Source: Paracoccaceae bacterium
GTDB lineage: Bacteria > Pseudomonadota > Alphaproteobacteria > Rhodobacterales > Rhodobacteraceae
NCBI GenBank assembly: GCA_003561595.1
Contig: PWWF01000300.1
Span: 1-22,284, forward strand
DNA length: 22,284 nucleotides
Direction of reading: 5' to 3'
In this document: piece after piece, positions 8,465-16,474 of the stretch
Numbering within the stretch: position 1 is the stretch's first letter
Layout of the letters: every line of letters begins with the position of its first letter
The notes under the pieces: generated by a model
What the model saw: only the letters and a program-made list of their open reading frames with translations
Database searches by the model: none
What the model was told of the DNA's origin: nothing
Program-made: the position numbers and the translations under genes

Positions 8465-9124
8465 TCACGAGGCGGGCGTCAGTTCCAGGCTCAGCGCCCC
8501 AGGCTCTTGCTTCAGTGTGGCCACGGTGTTCTGCGCGCTCAACTCCTCGGCGGCCAGTGCGAACTGAACGCGGGCAGAGGTGACATCCGCCGCCACCGGA
8601 TTGCCTGTAGAGAGCATGCCCCAGAGCTTTGCATCAATCGCGACCCTCTCGGCCCTCGCTGTCAGCACGACCCTGTTTTTCCGTCCTTCGATTCGCACCT
8701 CTCCGCCCCGTGGCAGGGCGGTTTCCATGCACAGGACCAGCAGGAACAGCAATTTCGCCTCTCGGCGTGTCACGCTGTCGCCAGCGTGCCAACTGTATTG
8801 CAGCCGTCCCAGCCGGGACATCGCCTCCAGCATTGACGCGATTTCACCTGCGCCGATCTGCGCGACGTTATCGGCTACGCCAAAGGCCAGACGATACAGC
8901 CGCAACCGCGTATTTGCATGGGCGACGCTTTCCGCGATCAGGGCCATCTCGGGCGTTTGCTGATCGTGGGAGAGTTCCAGCAATTCCAGTCCGTTGCTGA
9001 TCGCCCCCACCGGGCTGACCAGATCATGACAGATGCGTGAGGCGACCTTGGCCGCAAGACTGTCATCTGCGATTGGGCTTTGCGCTTCAGGGATGGTGCC
9101 TGTATGGATCATGGAATGAGCCAT
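8465..9124 (-). CDS. chpT: ChpT-like histidine phosphotransferase
   Basis: ChpT relays phosphate from the hybrid kinase CckA to the response regulators CtrA and CpdR. In Rhodobacteraceae the pathway governs motility, quorum-linked traits and gene-transfer agents. The 219-residue protein has the ChpT dimerisation-helix signature SRICHDLVSPVGAISNGLEL, with His33 as the likely phospho-acceptor. A degenerate ATPase-like domain follows (LLFLLVLCMETALPRGGEV). The start at 9124 is chosen because AGGAGAGAGG lies just upstream; the open frame continues to 9193 and another ATG is at 9112. Its 5' end overlaps that of the DUF3553 gene on the other strand. A response-regulator partner is not in the window. 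Confidence 0.85.
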   Translation of the reverse strand: MAHSMIHTGTIPEAQSPIADDSLAAKVASRICHDLVSPVGAISNGLELLELSHDQQTPEMALIAESVAHANTRLRLYRLAFGVADNVAQIGAGEIASMLEAMSRLGRLQYSWHAGDSVTRREAKLLFLLVLCMETALPRGGEVRIEGRKNRVVLTARAERVAIDAKLWGMLSTGNPVAADVTSARVQFALAAEELSAQNTVATLKQEPGALSLELTPAS

Positions 9125-9313
9125 TTCATCCTCTCTCCTGGAATGTTCGTTCGCCACCCCGATCACCCCGAATGGGGGGCGGGACAGGTGCAATCGCGGG
9201 TCGATGATCGCGTGACGGTTAATTTCGCAGATGCGGGTAAAATGGTCATTAATGCCTCAAAAATTCAGTTGATCCTGATCACAGATACTCCCGAACACCC
9301 TTCACAACCATAG
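9116..9313 (+). CDS. DUF3553 domain protein
   Basis: This is a 65-residue protein with the DUF3553 pattern PGMFVRHPDHPEWGAGQVQS followed by VTVNFADAGKMVI. The fold resembles the small nucleic acid-associated beta barrel found at the end of UvrD/CarD-like proteins, but the role is not established. The start is uncertain. ATG 9116 fits the family length. ATG 9104 lies 10 bases after AGGGA (9089-9093) and would add four residues. Either start overlaps the divergent chpT 5' end, so each gene's transcription start probably lies inside the other's coding region. Confidence 0.75.
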   Translation: MSHFILSPGMFVRHPDHPEWGAGQVQSRVDDRVTVNFADAGKMVINASKIQLILITDTPEHPSQP

Positions 9314-9364
9314 GATGTCACAGCTTATAGGCTCGTTCAAGTCTGGATCAGGGAACGCGTTGAA

Positions 9365-10189
9365 TTGTCACGAAAAGCAGAGAGTCATGTCGCAGAGCCG
9401 CGCAATCCATACGCGACAGGGCCGGCCAGTTTCCTGCATGTCCGGCTGGCGCGTGACGATCGCGATCTGCGCGCGGCGCAGGCCCTGCGCTACCGTGTCT
9501 TCATCGAGGAACTGGGCGGATCGGGACCAATGGTCGATCATGATGCGCGGCTGGAGCGTGATGCCTTCGACCCGTATTTTGATCATCTGCTGTTGGTGGA
9601 TGCGCAGCGCGATCCCGATGCGGGCGATCATGTCGTGGGCGCGTGCCGCTTGCTGCCCGATACGCGATTGGCAGAGGTCGGGCAATTCTATTGCGATGAT
9701 GAATTCGATCTGACCGCCTTGCGCCGCTCGGGGCGGCGATTGTTGGAAATGGGCAGGTCTTGTATCGATCCCGCCCATCGCGGCGGGTTTGGAATGTTGC
9801 AAATCTGGCAGGGTCTGGCCGAATACGCCCTTGCGCGCGAAATCGATATCCTGTTCGGTGCCGCCAGTTTTCACAGCCCCGAGCCGCGCGATTGGGCGCA
9901 GCCGTTGGGCTGGCTGCATCACCATCACCTGGCCCCCGAGGACCTGCGCGTGCGCGCCCGGCAGCAACCGCAACCCGCGACACTGCCCGCCGATGCGCTG
10001 GACCGCAAGCAGGCGCTGATGGCGATGCCCTCGCTGATAAAGGCCTATCTGCGGCTGGGTGGTATGGTGGGGCAGGGGGTGTTTGTCGATCATGCGTTCC
10101 GCACGACCGATATCTGCATCATCCTTGATACGGCGGCACTGTCACGCGGCGCGCGCACCCTCGCGCAGCGGGCGGAGCAGGCGCGGTGA
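9365..10189 (+). CDS. olsB: L-ornithine N-alpha-acyltransferase
   Basis: OlsB makes lyso-ornithine lipid by attaching a 3-hydroxyacyl chain from acyl-ACP to ornithine, at the inner membrane. The 274-residue protein shows the GNAT-like OlsB core: LRYRVFIEELGG near the N-terminus, then FDPYFDHLLL, VVGACRLLP, and LLEMGRSCIDPAHRGG. It ends with the FVDHAFRTTDICIIL block of this family. The start is probably TTG 9365, ten bases after AGGGA (9350-9354); no ATG fits better. The last bases overlap the start of olsA, so the two proteins are likely made by coupled translation. Confidence 0.88.
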   Translation: MSRKAESHVAEPRNPYATGPASFLHVRLARDDRDLRAAQALRYRVFIEELGGSGPMVDHDARLERDAFDPYFDHLLLVDAQRDPDAGDHVVGACRLLPDTRLAEVGQFYCDDEFDLTALRRSGRRLLEMGRSCIDPAHRGGFGMLQIWQGLAEYALAREIDILFGAASFHSPEPRDWAQPLGWLHHHHLAPEDLRVRARQQPQPATLPADALDRKQALMAMPSLIKAYLRLGGMVGQGVFVDHAFRTTDICIILDTAALSRGARTLAQRAEQAR

Positions 10190-11007
10190 CATGGCAGTCA
10201 GATGCGCCGCCCCCGCAGGTGGCGATCCCGTTGCGGGCGTGGCCGCGCCTGCTGGCCCGCGCGCTTGCGCTGGTGCTGGTCTTTGCATCGGGGCTGCTGG
10301 TGCATGCGCTGGCACGGCTGATCGAGCGTCCGCTGGCAGGCGCGCGCCGTCCGGTCAGTGGACGGGTGGTGCAGGCGGTCTGCCGCGCGGTGCTGGTGGT
10401 GCTGGGCCTGCGGCTGCGGATTCATGGAGAACCGATGCCGGGCGCGGGCGCATTGGTGGCCAATCACACCTCATGGCTGGATATTCTGGTGTTGCACGCC
10501 GTCACGCCAGTGACATTCGTGTCCAAGGCCGAGGTCGCTGGATGGCCCGGAATCGGGCTGTTGGCGCGGGTAACAGGCACACTGTTCATCCGCCGCGACC
10601 GGCGCGAGGCCCGCGCGCAAGCCACGCTGTTCGCCGCGCGGCTGGAGGCCGGGCAGCGGTTGCTGTTCTTCCCCGAGGGCACCAGTTCCGACGGGTTGCA
10701 AGTGCTGCCCTTCAAGCCTGCGTTGTTCGAGGCGCTTTTGGCCCCGGCCCTGCGCGCGCGGCTGCATCTGCAGCCGGTCAGCCTGTCCTACCACGCGCCT
10801 GATGGTGCCGATTGGCGGTTTTACGGCTGGTGGGGCGATATGGACTTTGGTCATCACGCGCTGGGGGTTCTGGCGCAGCGCCCGCAGGGTTCCGTCACGC
10901 TGCGCTTTCATCCGCCCCTTGCCATTGCCGACCAGACGGATCGCAAGGCGTTGGCCGCAACGGCCGAAGCCGCCGTGCGCGCAGGCGTCTGCCGGGCAGA
11001 TACATGA
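10186..11007 (+). CDS. olsA: Lyso-ornithine lipid O-acyltransferase (PlsC family)
   Basis: OlsA acylates lyso-ornithine lipid to ornithine lipid, a phosphorus-free membrane lipid. The 273-residue protein has an N-terminal membrane segment (LARALALVLVFASGLLVHAL). Its PlsC motifs are NHTSWLD (His94, Asp99), FIRRDRR, and FPEGTSSDG starting at Phe162. Start GTG 10186 overlaps the olsB stop in GTGA, a sign of translational coupling. On its own the sequence could also be a 1-acylglycerol-3-phosphate acyltransferase; pairing with OlsB supports the OlsA role. Confidence 0.87.
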   Translation: MTWQSDAPPPQVAIPLRAWPRLLARALALVLVFASGLLVHALARLIERPLAGARRPVSGRVVQAVCRAVLVVLGLRLRIHGEPMPGAGALVANHTSWLDILVLHAVTPVTFVSKAEVAGWPGIGLLARVTGTLFIRRDRREARAQATLFAARLEAGQRLLFFPEGTSSDGLQVLPFKPALFEALLAPALRARLHLQPVSLSYHAPDGADWRFYGWWGDMDFGHHALGVLAQRPQGSVTLRFHPPLAIADQTDRKALAATAEAAVRAGVCRADT

Positions 11008-11224
11008 TCTGAGGCGCTTTTCACGGCACTGATGCGCAAACTTTCCAACAATTTCCCCGCCAAGGCACCGCCTCGACCCGTCCATATATGGGGGAAACAC
11101 CCCGTTCTCACACATCCGTGATCGCCCGGTGCGAATTGGCTTCCGGGGGGCGGTTGCGCGGTGGGGTGCGGGTCCATAGCCTCTCGCCCCACGAAAAAGC
11201 CAATGGCAATCAAAGGAGTAACTC

Positions 11225-12223
11225 ATGCGTCTTGCAGGCATTCTGACCGGCGCCCTGATCCTCGCCACCCCTGAAGGTGTGCGCGCGGATGACCCGCAAC
11301 CCCATCCGCTGGTGCCGCTGGCACCCGATGCGACCATCAGCGAGGATGAGTTCACCGATTTCGTGGAGTTGGAGTTTTTCGCCGCCCCCTGGGTGGATGG
11401 TGATCCGACCGATATCCTGACGGAATCCGGCGCCCACACGCGCCAAGAGTATGCAATTGACGGCGAGGAAGTTGCCATCATACGCCTGTACCAAAGCTAT
11501 CTCGACTACTTTGAGGGGCAGGATTTCGAAATCATTTTTGCAGGGATGGACGACGATCTGACCGATGGCAATGCGCGCAGGTTTCTGCGCGACGGGTTGG
11601 GGGCGCCGCGTGCCCGACGCGGGGGCGAGCATGCCTATATTCTTGCCCGGTCACCGGATGAAGCGGATATCGTTGCGCTGAGTTTTTTCGAACGGCGCGG
11701 CAGCCGCCGCATACAGGTGGACGTGCTGGAACTCGAAGAGATGGAAACATTCGATCTGACCGTACAAGAGCCTGAGCCTGAAGAGGATATGGCCGAACTT
11801 GAGGCCGAAGCCGAGGCCGATGAATTCGTGCCGAGCACGCAGGATGCCGCAGCGCTTGAAAGCGGGCTGGTCGAGGAAGGGCGCGTTGTGGTCGATGCGA
11901 TTCTTTTTGCCTTTGACGATGACGAGATCCTGCCGGAATCGGCGGATGCGCTGGAAACCGTTGCCGCGCTGATGGAAGAGAATTCGGGCCTTGATCTGCT
12001 GGTGGTCGGTCACACGGATGGTGTGGGCAGCTTCGACTATAATCTGCGCCTGTCGCTGGACCGCGCTCAATCCGTCGTGGCCTGGCTGTCGGATGAACAT
12101 GGCATTTCCGATGGACGGCTGCGCCCGGCCGGCGCTGGCCCGATGTCGCCCATCACGACCAACCGGACCGAGGACGGCCGCGCGCAGAACCGCCGGGTGG
12201 AACTGGTCGAGGTGATCGACTGA
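11225..12223 (+). CDS. Exported OmpA-domain protein with acidic linker
   Basis: This encodes 332 residues with a signal peptide ending near GVRA and ideal AAAGGAG spacing before the ATG. The middle of the protein is very acidic (EPEPEEDMAELEAEAEADEF near residues 181-200) and looks like a flexible linker. The C-terminal 115 residues form an OmpA/MotB peptidoglycan-binding domain: VDAILFAFDDDEILPESA, HTDGVGS (residues 263-269), then the NRR block near the end. It should bind peptidoglycan in the periplasm and may tie the outer membrane to the wall. There is no clear beta barrel and no lipobox, so the N-terminal half is probably a soluble periplasmic domain of unknown function. Confidence 0.85.
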   Translation: MRLAGILTGALILATPEGVRADDPQPHPLVPLAPDATISEDEFTDFVELEFFAAPWVDGDPTDILTESGAHTRQEYAIDGEEVAIIRLYQSYLDYFEGQDFEIIFAGMDDDLTDGNARRFLRDGLGAPRARRGGEHAYILARSPDEADIVALSFFERRGSRRIQVDVLELEEMETFDLTVQEPEPEEDMAELEAEAEADEFVPSTQDAAALESGLVEEGRVVVDAILFAFDDDEILPESADALETVAALMEENSGLDLLVVGHTDGVGSFDYNLRLSLDRAQSVVAWLSDEHGISDGRLRPAGAGPMSPITTNRTEDGRAQNRRVELVEVID

Positions 12224-12349
12224 TCACATGGGGCATGAGCGGCGCGCTGTGGCAGAATTACAAGTGTGCCATGGCGTGCCGTAGCGGCGCTTGCCTTCGC
12301 GCGGTGGCGCAATACGGTCCTGTTTACATCAGACCGTGAAAGTCCGCCC

Positions 12350-13633
12350 ATGCCCCCCATCGCCGACCATCCCGAGCGCTATGTCCTGGTCAATGAATTG
12401 CATGCTCGCCCGTCGGCCCGGATTGCCGTGCCCAGCGTGGCGTGTTTCCTGGCGATCAAGCCTGCGCATCAGGCGGCAAAGCGGTCTCGGGACAAGGATC
12501 GTGCGCATCTGCTGGCGATGCTGGACCGGCATGGGGCGGGACACCCGGCCCCGGATGCCACCCATCATACTGCCCAGATCGGGCGGCATGAGCTGAAATG
12601 GGAAAGCCATACCGAATTCGTCACGTATATGGCCTATGAGAAAGGCGCGGGCGGGCGACCGTTCGACCCTGCGCGCTTCGATGTCTTTCCCGACAGTTGG
12701 CTGGAGGATGCGCCCGGCGCGCGCCTGACCTCGATCCTGTTCCAGATCGAGGAGATGCCCGCCGACCGAGAGGCGATATCCGAGAAACTGTTCGACTGGT
12801 TCGTGCCCGAAAGCCTTGCCGTGGTGCAGGTGGTGGACGGGGCCGCGATCGTGGCCAGCGATTTCCGCATTGACCGGGCGGGGCATGTGCGCATGGCCGT
12901 CTTCGTGCGCCCGGAAACCAGCGGGCGGCGGGTGGGGCGGATCGTGCAACGCCTGTGCGAGATCGAGACCTACAAGACCATCTCGATGTTGGGGTTGATG
13001 CGGGTGCGCAGGATGTCCCCGCAGATGGGGGCGCTGGATGACGAGTTGTCGCGCCTGACTCGTGCGATGAAGGAGCCCGGCGCGCGGTCTGAAGAGACGC
13101 TGGAGGAATTGCTGCGCATCTCGTCCGAGTTGGAAAACATGATGGTGGAAAGCTCGTTCCGCTTCGGTGCGACGGGGGCTTATGAGGCGCTGGTCCATCA
13201 GCGTGTGGCCGCGCTGCGTGAAGAGCGCTTCATGGGGCGCCAGACATTGGGCGAGTTTCTGAACCGGCGTTATGATCCGGCGATGCGCACGGTGAAATCG
13301 ACCGAGCGGCGCCTGACCAAGATGGCCGAGCGCGCGATGCGCGCGGGGCAATTGCTGGGCACGCGGGTGGATGTCGAACGCTCGGCACAGAATCAGACCC
13401 TGCTGGCCAGCATGGACCGGCGTGCGGATATGCAGTTGCGCCTGCAGAACACGGTCGAGGGGTTGTCGGTCGTGGCGATCAGCTATTACGCGGTCAATCT
13501 GGCCAGCTACATGGCGCTGCCGGTGCTGGAGCCGATGGGCCTGCCCCGCGGGGTGGCGCTTGCGCTGCTGGTGCCGGTTGTCGTGCTGGGGGTCTGGGCG
13601 ATGGTGCGCCGGATCCGGCGGCATTTCGAGTAG
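12350..13633 (+). CDS. DUF3422 family membrane protein
   Basis: This encodes 427 residues of the DUF3422 family, recognised from VLVNELHARPSARIAVPS at the start, the KWESHTEFVTY block and the long helical middle (ALDDELSRLTRAMKEP, RFMGRQTLGEFLNRRYDPAM). The C-terminus has two hydrophobic segments (VVAISYYAVNLASYMALPVL; GVALALLVPVVVLGVWAMV), so it is a C-terminally anchored inner-membrane protein with a large cytosolic part. Function is not established. The ATG at 12350 is chosen because homology-like sequence starts there, although the ribosome binding site is weak. The gene converges on the exporter gene across a 97-base palindrome. Confidence 0.85.
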   Translation: MPPIADHPERYVLVNELHARPSARIAVPSVACFLAIKPAHQAAKRSRDKDRAHLLAMLDRHGAGHPAPDATHHTAQIGRHELKWESHTEFVTYMAYEKGAGGRPFDPARFDVFPDSWLEDAPGARLTSILFQIEEMPADREAISEKLFDWFVPESLAVVQVVDGAAIVASDFRIDRAGHVRMAVFVRPETSGRRVGRIVQRLCEIETYKTISMLGLMRVRRMSPQMGALDDELSRLTRAMKEPGARSEETLEELLRISSELENMMVESSFRFGATGAYEALVHQRVAALREERFMGRQTLGEFLNRRYDPAMRTVKSTERRLTKMAERAMRAGQLLGTRVDVERSAQNQTLLASMDRRADMQLRLQNTVEGLSVVAISYYAVNLASYMALPVLEPMGLPRGVALALLVPVVVLGVWAMVRRIRRHFE

Positions 13634-13636
13634 CCC

Positions 13637-13733
13637 GCCTGATCCCCCGCGCGCGCAGGCGGCCCGCCCGCCCACCCTCGCGGCGCGCCCTGACGGGCGC
13701 TTGCTTGCCGCCTGCGCGCGCGGGGGATCAGGC
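13637..13733. repeat. 97-base near-palindrome with 27-bp perfect arms
   Basis: A perfect 27-bp inverted repeat (13637-13663 and 13707-13733) begins at GCCTGATCCCCCGCG on the left. Inside it is a second hairpin, GCGCCC-TGAC-GGGCGC (13685-13700). The right arm includes the exporter stop codon (13728-13730), while the DUF3422 stop ends just before the left arm. It may act as a terminator for both convergent genes, but there is no T-run and the arms are far longer and more perfect than a usual terminator. A dispersed repeat of MITE type is the alternative. Confidence 0.75.
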
Positions 13734-15515
13734 TGCGCGGCCTGCGGTGAATTGCAGCCGCGCCAGCCGGGCATAGAGCCCGTTCTGCGCCACCAGTTCG
13801 TCATGCGTACCCGTGGCGACGACGCGCCCCTCATCCAGCACCACGATCCGGTCGGCCTGTTTCACGGTAGCCAGCCTATGGGCGATCACGATCATGGTGC
13901 GCCCGTCCGATAGCGTGTCCATCGCGCGCTGCACGGCGGCCTCGGATTCAGCATCAAGCGCCGAGGTTGCCTCATCCAGCAGCAGGATCGGCGCATCGCG
14001 CAGGATTGCACGGGCGATGGCGATGCGCTGTTTCTGCCCGCCCGAGAGCAGAACGCCGCGCTCGCCCAGTTCGGTGGCATAGCCTTGCGGCAGCCGGGTC
14101 AGGAAATCATCGGCAGCGGCGGCCTTTGCGGCGGCAACCACGTCGGCATCGGAGGCATCGGGTCGCCCGAAGCGAATATTCTCCATCGCCGAGGTCGCGA
14201 ATATCGCCGGGTCCTGCGGGACCAGCGCCAGCGCCTTGCGGAAATCATGCCGGGCCATGTCACGCAGATCCACGCCGTCGATCCGCACGGCCCCGGCATC
14301 GGGGTCGTAATGGCGCATCAGGAGTTGCAGCACCGTTGTCTTGCCCGCACCCGAAGGCCCCACCAACGCCACGGTTTCGCCCGGGCTGACATGCAGGCTG
14401 ACATCGCTGAGCGAGGCCTGTTCGGGGCGCGCCGGATAGGAAAAGCGCAGCTTGTCGAAGCGCACCTCGCCGCGTGTGGGGCAGGGCAGGGGCACGGGGG
14501 CGGGCGGGTCCTGCACGCTGTCAGTGGCGGTCAGCAATTCGATCAGCCGTTCGGTTGCACCGGCTGCGCGCTGCAATTCGGACCAGATTTCGGTCAATGC
14601 GCCGACCGAGGCGGCGACGATCACCGCGTAGATCACGAATTGCGCCAGCTCGCCCGGCGACATGATGCCAGCGGCGACGTCGCGCGCGCCGACCCAGAGC
14701 GTACCCAGTATGCCCGCAAAGACGAGAAAGATCACGATGACGGTCAGTTGCGCGCGGGTGAAGATGCGTCTGCGGGCCACATCGAAGCTGGTTTCGGTCA
14801 CATCGTCAAAGGCGGCGCGGCTGGCGGCCTCATGCGTGTTGGCCTGCACGGTCTGCACGGCGCTCAGCGCCTCGGAGGCATTGCCCGACGAGGCCGCGAT
14901 CCAGTCCTGATTCTCGCGCGACAGGCGGCGCAGCTTGCGCCCCATCACCACGATGGGCACGATGATCAGCGGCACCATCAGCAGCACGAAGCCCATAAGC
15001 CGGCCCGAGGTCAGCCCCAGCAGGATCAGCCCGCCCACAAGCATCAGCGCATTGCGCAGCGCGATCGAGACCGACGAGCCGATGACCGACTGGATCAGCG
15101 TGGTATCCGTGGTCAGCCGCGAGAGCACTTCTCCGGTCATGATGCGCTCGTAAAAGGCCGGGCTGCGGGCGATCACACGCGCGAACAGCGCCTTGCGGAT
15201 ATCGGCCACGATCCGTTCGCCCAGCCGGGTGACGAAGTAATACCGCAATCCGGTGCCCAGCGCGAGGAGCATTGCCAGACCGAAGGCGCCGGCAAAATAC
15301 TGGTTGAGCAGATGGATCTCGCGCGCTTCGAACCCGTCGACGACGCGGCGCACCGCCAGCGGCAGGGCCAGGGTGATGGCCGCAGTGGTCACCAGCGCCA
15401 TAATGGCAATGGCCAGCAGCAGCCGGTAGGGACGTATGAACGGCCACAACCCGCGCAGGGCCCCGATATTGCGGGATTTGGCGCGATCATCCTGCGCGGC
15501 TGGAGTGTCGGTCAT
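13728..15515 (-). CDS. ABC exporter, fused permease and ATPase (ABCB/MsbA type)
   Basis: This is a 595-residue half-transporter of the B subfamily that works as a homo- or heterodimer in the inner membrane. Six hydrophobic segments lie within residues 30-310. The ATPase domain is complete: Walker A GPSGAGKT at 386-393, Q-loop Gln434, signature LSGGQ at 490-494, Walker B ILLLDE at 510-515, and H-loop His545. The signature LSGGQKQRIAIARA and the fused format indicate export of a lipid, peptide or drug, but the substrate cannot be named. Start ATG 15515 gives MTDTPAAQDD. The gene is 227 bases downstream of pmtA on the same strand. Confidence 0.9.
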   Translation of the reverse strand: MTDTPAAQDDRAKSRNIGALRGLWPFIRPYRLLLAIAIMALVTTAAITLALPLAVRRVVDGFEAREIHLLNQYFAGAFGLAMLLALGTGLRYYFVTRLGERIVADIRKALFARVIARSPAFYERIMTGEVLSRLTTDTTLIQSVIGSSVSIALRNALMLVGGLILLGLTSGRLMGFVLLMVPLIIVPIVVMGRKLRRLSRENQDWIAASSGNASEALSAVQTVQANTHEAASRAAFDDVTETSFDVARRRIFTRAQLTVIVIFLVFAGILGTLWVGARDVAAGIMSPGELAQFVIYAVIVAASVGALTEIWSELQRAAGATERLIELLTATDSVQDPPAPVPLPCPTRGEVRFDKLRFSYPARPEQASLSDVSLHVSPGETVALVGPSGAGKTTVLQLLMRHYDPDAGAVRIDGVDLRDMARHDFRKALALVPQDPAIFATSAMENIRFGRPDASDADVVAAAKAAAADDFLTRLPQGYATELGERGVLLSGGQKQRIAIARAILRDAPILLLDEATSALDAESEAAVQRAMDTLSDGRTMIVIAHRLATVKQADRIVVLDEGRVVATGTHDELVAQNGLYARLARLQFTAGRAA

Positions 15516-15649
15516 GCAGTCAGGCTCTTGCAGCTTCTGCCTTCGGTTTAGGCGAGGTGCGCGCGCGGGGCAAGCCTATCCGGGAACTGTGGCCTTGCGC
15601 CGCAGGACGGGGCAGTTGCGGCAGTGGGCTGGCGGCGTATTTTCGGCGG

Positions 15650-15669
15650 CGCCACGCTGGCGCGTGGCG
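15650..15669 (-). other. Hairpin in the pmtA-exporter intergenic region
   Basis: CGCCACGC (15650-15657) and GCGTGGCG (15662-15669) form a perfect 8-bp stem with a TGGC loop. It lies in the 227-base gap between pmtA and the exporter gene. No T-run accompanies it, so whether it ends pmtA transcription is unclear. Nothing else is recognised in this gap. Confidence 0.35.
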
Positions 15670-15742
15670 TCTGGCTGCAAGGCATCCGGCAGTTTGCACC
15701 CGCCAGTGGGGGAAGATCAGTCTGCGGGGCTTCTGAGCACTG

Positions 15743-16360
15743 TCAGGCTGCCTTTTCCAGACGCAGATAGGTGAAGAGCCCCAGCGCGGTCAGCGGCGTT
15801 TCTTCGGCGAGATACAGCTCTTGCACCCCCATGACGCGATCCTTGGGGAAATTCGAATGCCAGCCGATCCAGTTGGCCAGGGGTGCGAACTTACGCTCCA
15901 GCCAGGCCAGCCATCCCACTTCGCGGGCGAAATGATTGACCAGCAGGATCTGTCCGCCGGGTTTGCACACGCGCGCCATCTCGGCCATGACCTGTTCAGG
16001 GTCGGGCACGACCGAGATCAGATGCATGGCGACCACGATATCGAAGCTGGCATCGGGGAAATACAGATGCCGCGCATCCATCTGGCGCAGATCGCGCACA
16101 TGGGTCAGCTTTTCCTCATCTACCTTGGCGCGCGCCCGCGCCAGCATCTCTTCGGAGAAATCGATGCCTGTCACCTCGACCTCGGGGGCGTAAAAGGGCA
16201 GCGCAAGGCCGGTGCCCACGCCCACTTCCAGCACGCGCCCGCCGGTCTGGTTAACGACGCGTGTTGCGTGGCGCCGCCCGGTATTGGTGATGCGGCCGAA
16301 GGTCATGTCATAAATGGGGGCCCAGCGGCGATAGCTGGAAGTGATGGCTTCGGGTTTCAC
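15743..16360 (-). CDS. pmtA: Phosphatidylethanolamine N-methyltransferase (Rhodobacter-type PmtA)
   Basis: PmtA methylates phosphatidylethanolamine three times with S-adenosylmethionine, giving phosphatidylcholine at the membrane. The 205-residue product follows the sphaeroides-type PmtA closely: YRRWAPIYDMTFGRITNTGR, the SAM motif VLEVGVGTG at 43-51, TGIDFSEEMLARAR, the MHLISVVPDPEQVMAEM segment, then KPGGQILLVNHFAR and GWHSNF. The start is GTG 16360, preceded by AAAGAGG on the minus strand. A strong palindrome lies about 40 bases upstream and may control it. A ubiquinone/menaquinone methyltransferase is a weaker alternative. Confidence 0.88.
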   Translation of the reverse strand: MKPEAITSSYRRWAPIYDMTFGRITNTGRRHATRVVNQTGGRVLEVGVGTGLALPFYAPEVEVTGIDFSEEMLARARAKVDEEKLTHVRDLRQMDARHLYFPDASFDIVVAMHLISVVPDPEQVMAEMARVCKPGGQILLVNHFAREVGWLAWLERKFAPLANWIGWHSNFPKDRVMGVQELYLAEETPLTALGLFTYLRLEKAA

Positions 16361-16400
16361 GACAGAGCCTCTTTGCGATGGGTCCGGAGTGTCTTGCGCG

Positions 16401-16423
16401 TTTATTGACTAGCAGTCAATAAA
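16401..16423. promoter_or_regulatory. AT-rich operator-like palindrome upstream of pmtA
   Basis: TTTATTGACT (16401-16410) and AGTCAATAAA (16414-16423) are perfect 10-bp arms around a 3-base centre. The site is AT-rich in a GC-rich region and lies 40 bases upstream of the pmtA start. It contains TTGACT, a near-consensus -35. A symmetric site of this size suits a dimeric repressor, for example of the TetR type. No regulator gene is adjacent, so the protein is unknown. Confidence 0.55.
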
Positions 16424-16474
16424 ACGAACCCTCAGGGCGCGCAAAATCTTCGTGAGGGGCGAGGGGCGCAGTGC

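Noticed and set aside
11082..11091. The palindrome CCATATATGG upstream of the OmpA-domain gene.
   Set aside because: A single 10-base palindrome without a second copy or promoter context is too short to call an operator.
12329..13834. A 501-codon minus-strand open frame opposite the DUF3422 gene.
   Set aside because: Its composition is antisense-like and it has no recognisable domain. The plus strand has a clear DUF3422 protein.
14085..15551. A 488-codon open frame on the plus strand opposite the ABC exporter.
   Set aside because: It is a high-GC antisense shadow: the minus strand encodes a complete exporter with all motifs, while the plus frame is rich in His, Gly, Arg and Gln and shows no domain.
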